A stretch of 9,782 nucleotides of DNA from positions 1-9,782 of the forward strand of contig JAOTWK010000098.1 in assembly GCA_029862935.1 (NCBI GenBank), read 5' to 3'. Below, in pieces: positions 1-5,235 of the stretch. Both the position numbers and the translations under genes were made by a program. This stretch comes from Gemmatimonadota bacterium. Lineage in GTDB: Bacteria > Gemmatimonadota > Gemmatimonadetes > Gemmatimonadales > GWC2-71-9. Position 1 is the stretch's first letter. Each line of letters begins with the position of its first letter. Under the pieces are notes generated by a model. It did not search any database. It had not been told where the DNA came from and saw nothing but the letters and a program-made list of their open reading frames with translations.

Positions 1-782
1 GACCCGCCGTTCGCTGCCTCCAGGAGCCCCGGCTTGTCCCGCACGGCTCCAGTGAAGGCCCCCTTGCGGTGACCGAACATCTCGGACTCGAGGAGAGATT
101 CCGGCAGGGCGGCACAGTTGATCGCGACCATCGGGCGGCTGCTCCGGCGGCTCTGCTGATGGATGAACTGCGCGATCAGTTCCTTGCCGGTGCCGCTTTG
201 CCCGTCGATAAAGACGGATGCATCAGTACGGGCCACCTTGCGGGCGAGCTCGATGGCCTGCCTGAATGCGGGAGCGCTTCCCAACACCGTAATCTGATCG
301 CTGTGGCCGTGGACGGCTGCGGCGGCCGCGTTGAGCTCTTGGGTCTCACGGGCCACCACCACGGCATGGGCAGCTCTCCCGATCAGGATCTGGAGTTGGG
401 TCGCATTGAACGGCTTCGTGAGGTAGTCCCAAGCCCCGGCACGGAGCGCTTCGATGCTCGACTGGACACTGGGGTTGCCCGTCATGATGATGGCAATCGT
501 GTCGGGGTTTGCATCGAGGCAAGCCTTCAGCAGATCGAGGCCTGTCACCTCGGACATGTAGAGGTCGATCAAGACGATGTCGAAGGGGCGTCGAGCGAGG
601 ACGCTGAGTGCTTCTTGACCTTTGCCGCAGACCTCAACGGTGTAGCCGTCACTCGCGAGGAAGGTGCAGCAACTCTCGCGGAGGGTTCGCTCGTCGTCGA
701 CCACGAGGATGCGGATGCTCTCCTTGGCCTCGCGGTCAAGTTCCAAGAGGTCTCCTGCGGCCGCTCCGTTGCTGACACCCAT
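1..782 (-). CDS. NtrC-family sigma-54-dependent response regulator, 3'-truncated by window edge
   Basis: Reading the minus strand from ATG at 782 gives 260 residues that run off the left edge. Residues 23-125 form a receiver domain: acidic pocket D29/D30, phospho-acceptor D73, T101 and K123 in a TKPF motif. The sigma-54 AAA+ domain starts near residue 165. It has a Walker A of GQSGTGKE (194-201; the family usually has GESGTGKE) and the sigma-54 contact loop GAFTGA at 241-246. The rest of the ATPase and any DNA-binding domain lie outside the window. The start is supported by GGGGAG six bases upstream and an in-frame stop at 837-839. In this family, phosphorylation drives oligomerisation and ATP-powered opening of sigma-54 RNA polymerase complexes. 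It diverges from the wzc-like gene, so it probably regulates this locus (inference). A longer ORF on the opposite strand here is a shadow. Confidence 0.95.
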   Translation of the reverse strand, partial: MGVSNGAAAGDLLELDREAKESIRILVVDDERTLRESCCTFLASDGYTVEVCGKGQEALSVLARRPFDIVLIDLYMSEVTGLDLLKACLDANPDTIAIIMTGNPSVQSSIEALRAGAWDYLTKPFNATQLQILIGRAAHAVVVARETQELNAAAAAVHGHSDQITVLGSAPAFRQAIELARKVARTDASVFIDGQSGTGKELIAQFIHQQSRRSSRPMVAINCAALPESLLESEMFGHRKGAFTGAVRDKPGLLEAANGG

Positions 783-850
783 GCTAGACTCCCCAGCCGT
801 TGGCGTGTCCGATTCCAATTGCTTAGCCGAACGATGTCACGGAGCAGCCT

Positions 851-867
851 TGCAGGGATCGGGCCGT
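851..867 (-). promoter_or_regulatory. Candidate sigma-54 (-24/-12) promoter for the regulator gene
   Basis: On the minus strand the site reads ACGGCCCGATCCCTGCA, with GG (865-864), ten bases and GC (853-852). It matches 9 of the 13 fixed consensus positions. Initiation would be near 841, about 58 bases before the regulator's start codon. If real, it implies autoregulation from the same palindrome pair. The match is imperfect and could be chance. Confidence 0.25.
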
Positions 868-935
868 TGCACGCCGCCGCCATGCGTGCCGGTTCCTCTG
901 GATCTGGGCGACGCACCCCCTCAACCGTTGACGAG

Positions 936-953
936 TGTTGCAAGTACGCAACA
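936..953. repeat. 18-bp inverted repeat, candidate operator copy 1
   Basis: TGTTGC-AAGTAC-GCAACA has perfect 6-bp arms around a 6-bp spacer, the usual form of a dimeric regulator site. It matches a second site at 977-994 at 14 of 18 positions. The distance between the two is 41 bp, close to four helical turns, so both would face the same side of the DNA. The binding protein is inferred; the divergent NtrC-type regulator is the obvious candidate. Confidence 0.6.
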
Positions 954-976
954 GCAATGGGCCAATGTACGATGTG

Positions 977-994
977 CGTTGTATGGACGCAACA
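977..994. repeat. 18-bp inverted repeat, candidate operator copy 2
   Basis: CGTTGTATGGACGCAACA keeps the GTTG-N8-CAAC frame of copy 1 and is identical to it over the last eight bases. A shifted perfect arm pair, TGCGT/ACGCA (975-979 and 987-991), overlaps it. It lies 41 bp downstream of copy 1. Confidence 0.55.
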
Positions 995-1013
995 CTGGGG
1001 TCGAGAAGGCCAG

Positions 1014-1030
1014 TGGGCTCAGAAGATGCA
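1014..1030 (+). promoter_or_regulatory. Candidate sigma-54 (-24/-12) promoter for the wzc-like gene
   Basis: TGGGCTCAGAAGATGCA has GG (1016-1017), ten bases, then GC (1028-1029). It matches 9 of the 13 fixed positions of the YTGGCACG-N4-TTGCW consensus. Initiation would be near 1041, leaving a leader of about 130 bases. A few GG-N10-GC pairs are expected by chance in a region of this size and GC content. Another candidate at 1077-1093 has a perfect TTGC but a poorer -24 half. Confidence 0.3.
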
Positions 1031-1140
1031 ACCCATTGGGTGAAGTCCTGTTTGGCGACGCATTGGGGGAAAGTGAGCGGTCTCAGTATTGCGTCATGTT
1101 CGATTGATTTCGACCTTATTCGGGCGCGCCAGAGATTGCG

Positions 1141-1156
1141 GTTGAATGCCGACAAC
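1141..1156. repeat. Weaker GTTG-N8-CAAC element next to the wzc-like start codon
   Basis: GTTGAATGCCGACAAC has the same 4-bp arms and 8-bp spacer as the two upstream palindromes, but the spacer bases differ. It ends 17 bases before the start codon, so a protein bound here would block rather than activate. With only 4-bp arms it could be chance. Confidence 0.25.
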
Positions 1157-1173
1157 GCTAGGGGATTAGGGTC

Positions 1174-3597
1174 ATGGTTGACCAGCCACCAGACGATACG
1201 ACGAGATACCATGCGGTAACGGCTCCCGGTCAATCCGGGTTGCCGGTGCAGCCAGGGCTTCTTTCCCCCAGGGAGTTCACCGGGGAAGCGGAGCCGTCGC
1301 TGAATCTGCGCCGGTACCTAGATGCGGTGATGCGGCGGAAGTGGTTCGTCCTCCTCGTCACCCTGCTCGGGGTTGCGAGCGGGTACGCCGCGACGCGGTT
1401 TTCCACCGCCGAGTACACCACCGAAGCAACGGTTTGGATTGAGACCCCCATTCGGGGTGACAGGAGCGGACCGATTCAACAAGGCCTGCTCTTGGAATCC
1501 TACGCTTGGGTCGACTTGCTCAGGTCCTACGAGGTGTTGGACCAGGCGGTTCGCTCGCTCCGCCTCTACGCGCGGTTCCCTGCGCTGGACTCGGCCTTGT
1601 TCCGCAACTTCGATCTGCGGCAGCAGTTCGTGCCTGGTCGCTACGGGCTTCGCGTCAAACTGTCTGGCGATTCGCTCGTTCTGCTGCGTGACGGAGCCGT
1701 CGTGCTTGAACGGGTCGCTGTGGGCGATTCGGTTGGGTCGTCGATGGGGTTTGCCTGGGTACCTGACGAATCCGAACTCAGGGGCGGCCGGCAGGTGGAG
1801 TTCTCGATCACGTCGCCGCGTGAGGTAGCCCGTGTGCTCGCGCAGAGACTGAGGATCGACATGCGCCAGGAGAACTTTCTCCGGGTGGGCTATTCGGGCT
1901 CAAATCCGCAACGCATCACGGCGACGGTAAACACGGTGTTGGAACGATTTGTCGAGTTGGCGGCTGAGCTCAAGCGTCGCGAACTGACTGAGAAGGCGGC
2001 CTTTCTCAATGAGCAGCTTGCGGACGCTGCCGGCAACCTCACGGAGGCGGAGTTCGCGCTCAGGGACTACCAGATCCGAACGATCACGCTCCCTTCTGAG
2101 CGAGCCTCGCCCACCGCCCCAGTCCTCGCCGCGGATGCGACGGCACGATGGGAGCTGACCCAGGATCCGGTGTTTGGGGAGTTCTTCCGCATGCAGCTGG
2201 AAGTTGCTGAATCCCGTCGTGATAGGGAGGCGCTTGTCCGCGCCCTCGCTCAAGCCCCAGAGTCAGGTCTTGCCGTCGAAGCGCTCGAGGGAATTGGCGC
2301 CGTCCAGCGGTCGACCGAGTTCATGCAGGCGTTGACAGAGCTTACCGACAGGCGCGCGCAACTTCGAGCACTCCGGTACCGATACACCGACGAATTTGGG
2401 CCAGTACGCAGATTGTTGGACCAGATCGGAGACATTGAGGGCCGCACGGTTCCCGGGCTGGCTCAGGCGCTCATAGCGGAGCTTTCCGCCCGTGAGCGGG
2501 CGCTGGGAAGCGAGCTCCAAGCGACGTCATCGGAGATTCGTCAGATTCCCCCTCGGCGTATTGAAGAGGCTCGACTCGCTCGTGACCTCGAGATCGCGGA
2601 GGTTCTTTACACCAACCTCCAGCAGCGATTCGAGGAAGCCCGTCTCGCTGAGTTGAGCAGCATCCCCGATGTGCGCATCCTCGACGAAGCTGTCGTGCCG
2701 CTGCGTGCCACGAGTCGGGGAGCGCGGAACTTGTTGATGCTCGGGTTGCTCGGTGGATTCGGCCTCGGCGTGCTTGGCGCCGTGGTGCTTGACCGCGTCG
2801 ACCGGCGCGTGCGCTATCCCGAGCAGGTTACTGACCAAATGGGCCTTCCGATCCTTGGAGTCATTCCGCACATGAGCGGGATGCGGAACGGTCGGCGGTC
2901 TGCCGACTCGGCGCCTGTGGTGGAAGCGCTGCGCGGGATACGATTGAATCTCGTTCACGCCTACGGCTCCGCAGGACCTGTGGTGGTCACCGTGACGAGC
3001 CCAGGCGCGGGAGATGGGAAGTCCTTTGTCGCGTCGAATCTGGCACTGGCGTTTTCCGACGCCGGGCACCGGACCCTCCTCATTGACGGAGACAGTCGGC
3101 GGGGTTCGCTCCACCGGGTGATGTCCGCAGCCAGAAAACCAGGTCTCATGGATTGCCTGGCAGGGAGGGTTCAGGTCGAAACCGCGGTACAGAAGACCGA
3201 GTACCCGCTCCTGCATTTCCTGGGTGGAGGCACGCGGATGTCGGGTGCACCGGAGCTGCTGGGGTCACCACAGATGGTTCAGCTGCTGACGGCGCTTCGC
3301 TCGAACTATGCCGTGATCATCGTCGACAGCCCACCACTCGGTGCTGGGGTCGACGCATTCACCTTGGGCACGGTGTCTGGAAACATGATCATCGTGCTGA
3401 AGACAGGTGCCACCGATCGGGACGAGTCTGAGGCGAAATTGGACCTGTTAGACCGACTGCCAGTTCGGTTGCTTGGCGCCGTCCTCAACGGGGTGAAGGA
3501 TCAAAAAGCCTATGGGTACAAGTACTACTCGTATTACATGCCAGGCTACGAGTACGAGGTTGAAGAGGACGACAGGTTGCTAACAGGGGCGGACTAG
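1174..3597 (+). CDS. wzc: Wzc-like polysaccharide co-polymerase fused to BY-type tyrosine autokinase
   Basis: The 807-residue protein sets polymer chain length and couples synthesis to export in the inner membrane. In order it has a 55-residue cytoplasmic tail, TM1 (57-73), a periplasmic Wzz-type region with long helical stretches (about 75-500), TM2 (520-539) and a cytoplasmic P-loop kinase. Kinase motifs are ExxRxxR (E584, R587, R590; oligomer contact in this family), Walker A PGAGDGKS (610-617), Walker A' DGDSR (D638, D640, R642) and Walker B IIVDSPP (D718). The Walker A' lacks the Leu and Pro of the common DxDLRxP form. The tail carries eight tyrosines between 780 and 794, the expected autophosphorylation cluster, followed by an acidic stretch. 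The ATG has purine-rich AGGGGATTAGGG ahead of it. The fused architecture is typical of Gram-negative bacteria. It is first in its transcription unit and convergent with the next gene. Confidence 0.95.
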   Translation: MVDQPPDDTTRYHAVTAPGQSGLPVQPGLLSPREFTGEAEPSLNLRRYLDAVMRRKWFVLLVTLLGVASGYAATRFSTAEYTTEATVWIETPIRGDRSGPIQQGLLLESYAWVDLLRSYEVLDQAVRSLRLYARFPALDSALFRNFDLRQQFVPGRYGLRVKLSGDSLVLLRDGAVVLERVAVGDSVGSSMGFAWVPDESELRGGRQVEFSITSPREVARVLAQRLRIDMRQENFLRVGYSGSNPQRITATVNTVLERFVELAAELKRRELTEKAAFLNEQLADAAGNLTEAEFALRDYQIRTITLPSERASPTAPVLAADATARWELTQDPVFGEFFRMQLEVAESRRDREALVRALAQAPESGLAVEALEGIGAVQRSTEFMQALTELTDRRAQLRALRYRYTDEFGPVRRLLDQIGDIEGRTVPGLAQALIAELSARERALGSELQATSSEIRQIPPRRIEEARLARDLEIAEVLYTNLQQRFEEARLAELSSIPDVRILDEAVVPLRATSRGARNLLMLGLLGGFGLGVLGAVVLDRVDRRVRYPEQVTDQMGLPILGVIPHMSGMRNGRRSADSAPVVEALRGIRLNLVHAYGSAGPVVVTVTSPGAGDGKSFVASNLALAFSDAGHRTLLIDGDSRRGSLHRVMSAARKPGLMDCLAGRVQVETAVQKTEYPLLHFLGGGTRMSGAPELLGSPQMVQLLTALRSNYAVIIVDSPPLGAGVDAFTLGTVSGNMIIVLKTGATDRDESEAKLDLLDRLPVRLLGAVLNGVKDQKAYGYKYYSYYMPGYEYEVEEDDRLLTGAD

Positions 3598-3631
3598 TCG
3601 GGTCGGAACCACCGCACGACCTCCGCGAACC

Positions 3632-4546
3632 CTAAGATTCCCCCGTCTCGAACGGTTGAATCCAACTGTTCCCGTTCGATTTGGACTTCCGGAGCGCGAT
3701 CGTTGCACGCTTCAGGAGATCCCTCGCATCCACCGGCGATTCGCGCACGTTGGCCACTGCGTCGAACCCCGCCCGGAGGTCGATGGCCCCGGGCACGGGC
3801 CCCGCTTGACGGATCGCGGCAGCCAGCCGCTCGGCCAGCTGCACGGCGCCCGGAGCGTCGGTGCTCGGCGCGAGCACGGCAATCTCGGTCTTGCCAAGCC
3901 GGCCTATCGTATCCGAGATCCTGCCGCTCGCACGAAACGCCGAGGCGAGAGACTTGAGTTCTCCGATCACTCCTGCCTCATCATCTTCGTTGGGGACGGC
4001 GGCCGCGAAGACAACACATGCCAACGCACGGCGTTCGCGATAGGCCCACGAGGCGAGCTCGTCCGCACGGCGCTCGAGCCCGCGAAGGTTGTAGAGTCCC
4101 GTCAGCGGATCGAGCAGCCCCTCGTTCCGCGACCGCTCGGACGCGAACTTGGCTTGCGCATACGCGTCCAGGCGCAGCACCACCTCTTCGGCGTCAAGCG
4201 GATACCCGAAGACGTCCCACGCACCTGCTCTCAGGGCGGCGAGCCGTTGACTGCGCGACGGACGCTCAGGGCTCGTGATGATAATGGGTGTCTCGGGTCC
4301 GACTAGCGGTTTGTCGCGGAGCATGCGGCAGAACTCGAGCCCCTCGCCGTCCGGCAGGCTGATGTCGATAAACACCGCGTCCGGTACGTGAATCGCAGCG
4401 CGCTCGAGGCCTTTCTTGCCCGTGTAGGCTCGCATTACCGCGAACCCATTGGGGGCCAGGATGCTCTCCAGCGAGCGAGTCGACCACTCCTGATCGTCAA
4501 TGATCAGGACAATTGGTGGCCGCGGCTGACGTGCACGATGTTCCAT
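3632..4546 (-). CDS. Response regulator with receiver and degenerate GGDEF domain
   Basis: From ATG at 4546 the protein has 304 residues. The frame stays open to an upstream ATG at 4711, but those extra residues are Arg/Pro-rich and look non-coding, while the receiver begins just after M1. GAGG lies upstream. The receiver (12-127) has D17/D18, phospho-acceptor D61 and T91, but the conserved Lys is replaced: YPL at 115-117 stands where KP is normal. A GGDEF-type domain begins at DPLTGLYN (146-153), yet the signature at 218-222 reads GKTEI and the metal-binding positions are lost, so cyclase activity is unlikely. R209-x-x-D212 sits five residues before the signature, where the c-di-GMP inhibitory site of cyclases lies. 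A role as a c-di-GMP receptor is inference. It diverges from the glmS unit and converges on the wzc-like gene. Confidence 0.88.
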   Translation of the reverse strand: MEHRARQPRPPIVLIIDDQEWSTRSLESILAPNGFAVMRAYTGKKGLERAAIHVPDAVFIDISLPDGEGLEFCRMLRDKPLVGPETPIIITSPERPSRSQRLAALRAGAWDVFGYPLDAEEVVLRLDAYAQAKFASERSRNEGLLDPLTGLYNLRGLERRADELASWAYRERRALACVVFAAAVPNEDDEAGVIGELKSLASAFRASGRISDTIGRLGKTEIAVLAPSTDAPGAVQLAERLAAAIRQAGPVPGAIDLRAGFDAVANVRESPVDARDLLKRATIALRKSKSNGNSWIQPFETGES

Positions 4547-4863
4547 GGTCCTCGATCTCTCCACGCCTTCTGGATGTACCGGGGGCGACCGGGGCGGCGC
4601 CATGAGCGCTCGACTCCGATTCGATGAGCGATGGCCGCAAGGTCCGGGCGCGGCTTCCGCTCCCGCAAGGCCGCGGCCAAGGAACGACTGAACTCGTTGC
4701 CTGGCAATCATTTGCGCGCGACGTCACTGAAGCTGGTAGCCGTGGCACTCGCTGCGGCGCAACGACACCGGTCCACGGAGTTGCCGCAGGTGCGCAACGA
4801 ATGGTCGCGACTATGCCCGCATCCGCGGCGCCTCCGTCAGGTCCGTAACCATATGACTGTTAA

Positions 4864-4892
4864 CCGGTTGGGCTCTCACAGCGAGACCGGTG
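4864..4892. repeat. Paired ACCGGT palindromes, candidate operator
   Basis: ACCGGT occurs at 4864-4869, inside the 8-bp palindrome AACCGGTT, and again at 4887-4892, 23 bp away, with a further copy at 4767-4772. The pair lies just upstream of a TTGACT hexamer (4910-4915), a possible -35 element with no good -10 partner. A regulator bound here would be well placed to control the glmS unit. The function is inferred. Confidence 0.3.
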
Positions 4893-4925
4893 GCGTATGG
4901 CCCCGAAATTGACTTGGAGGGGGAC

Positions 4926-5039
4926 GTGGATAGGGAACGTCAACGTGCAGCGAGCGCGGTGGCCGGGTTTCTCAGAGGAAGGGTCGACGAGTGCTTTGTA
5001 GCAGCTGCGAAGGGATCATTCAGAGGCGCTCTTCACTGA
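4926..5039 (+). CDS. Possible 37-codon leader ORF
   Basis: A GTG at 4926 follows a strong GGAGGGG (4917-4923), and the frame runs 37 codons to TGA at 5037. The product begins MDRERQRAASAV and resembles no family I know. It overlaps the start of the zinc-ribbon ORF in another frame. The ribosome-binding sequence is the main support; it could instead be a leader peptide or chance. Confidence 0.2.
   Translation: MDRERQRAASAVAGFLRGRVDECFVAAAKGSFRGALH
4976..4983 (+). promoter_or_regulatory. Ribosome-binding site deciding the GTG start of the zinc-ribbon ORF
   Basis: AGGAAGGG lies seven bases before GTG at 4991. The frame is open further upstream, to a stop at 4931-4933. The Shine-Dalgarno position and the cysteine pair that follows at once argue for this start. 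Confidence 0.5.
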
Positions 5040-5233
5040 GGCGCGTCGAACCACGATATGGGCAGACGTCAACGTCTGCTCGATTACGGCTGTTGCTCTG
5101 CGAGCGCTGTGGAGCGGTACTCCCGGCATCCCAAGCAGACGATTACTTGCTGCGCCGTGTTGCGCAGCTCTCGAGGTTCGGGATCGGCGCCGAATCGGCC
5201 CCGATCCTCTCTAGCGCGGCGTTTGGCGACTGA
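4991..5233 (+). CDS. Small zinc-ribbon-like hypothetical protein, coupled to glmS
   Basis: An 80-residue product from a GTG start. It carries two CxxC pairs, C3/C6 (CSSC) and C37/C40 (CERC, followed by Gly), spaced as in a four-cysteine zinc ribbon. A helical stretch around 47-63 (ADDYLLRRVAQLSRF) follows. This broadly resembles small YgiT-type zinc-finger proteins, but I do not recognise a specific family. The TGA at 5231-5233 is two bases from the glmS ATG. Because glmS has no clear Shine-Dalgarno of its own, its translation may depend on ribosomes finishing this ORF. A role in glmS expression or in hexosamine control is speculation. Confidence 0.6.
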   Translation: MLCSSCEGIIQRRSSLRRVEPRYGQTSTSARLRLLLCERCGAVLPASQADDYLLRRVAQLSRFGIGAESAPILSSAAFGD

Positions 5234-5235
5234 GC

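Larger units (their letters stand above)
783..1173. promoter_or_regulatory. Divergent intergenic control region between the NtrC-type regulator and the wzc-like gene
   Basis: This 391-bp stretch has no convincing gene; ORFs crossing it lack family-like sequence. It holds two related palindromes (936-953 and 977-994), a weaker GTTG-N8-CAAC copy just ahead of the wzc-like start (1141-1156), a short ACCCA-T-TGGGT palindrome (1031-1041), and several GG-N10-GC candidates for sigma-54 promoters. Its position between a sigma-54 activator and an EPS gene makes it the probable control region of both. Confidence 0.6.
4547..4990. promoter_or_regulatory. Divergent intergenic region upstream of the zinc-ribbon/glmS unit
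   Basis: This 444-bp stretch separates the degenerate GGDEF gene from the zinc-ribbon ORF. ORFs inside it are Arg/Pro-rich with no recognisable motifs and were not accepted. It holds three copies of the palindromic hexamer ACCGGT (4767-4772, 4864-4869, 4887-4892), a perfect TTGCC-T-GGCAA palindrome (4697-4707), a GTTGC-N9-GCAAC inverted repeat (4780-4798) and a direct repeat GCGCAACGA (4757-4765 and 4792-4800). It should contain promoters for both flanking genes. Confidence 0.5.

Noticed and set aside
69..1043. 324-codon plus-strand ORF
   Set aside because: It is the antisense shadow of the NtrC-type regulator, whose receiver and GAFTGA motifs are unmistakable on the minus strand. The ORF product resembles no family and runs on through the intergenic region.
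2527..3216. 229-codon minus-strand ORF inside the wzc-like gene
   Set aside because: It lies antisense to the second transmembrane and kinase region of the wzc-like gene, with no motifs; typical high-GC shadow.
3598..3631. Terminator between the convergent wzc-like and receiver/GGDEF genes
   Set aside because: The 34-bp gap has no stable inverted repeat or T tract that I could find.
4547..4711. Upstream extension of the receiver/GGDEF gene to ATG at 4711
   Set aside because: The extra 55 residues are Arg/Pro-rich without domain similarity, and ATG at 4546 has a GAGG upstream and starts directly at the receiver.
4631..4912. 93-codon plus-strand ORF in the intergenic region
   Set aside because: Arg-rich composition, no motifs, and it overlaps clustered palindromes of a control region; no good ribosome-binding site was seen.
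5100..5235. glmS ribozyme upstream of glmS
   Set aside because: The 5' side of glmS is occupied by an ORF that ends two bases from the start codon, and no ribozyme-like core was recognised. Such ribozymes are mainly in Gram-positive bacteria.
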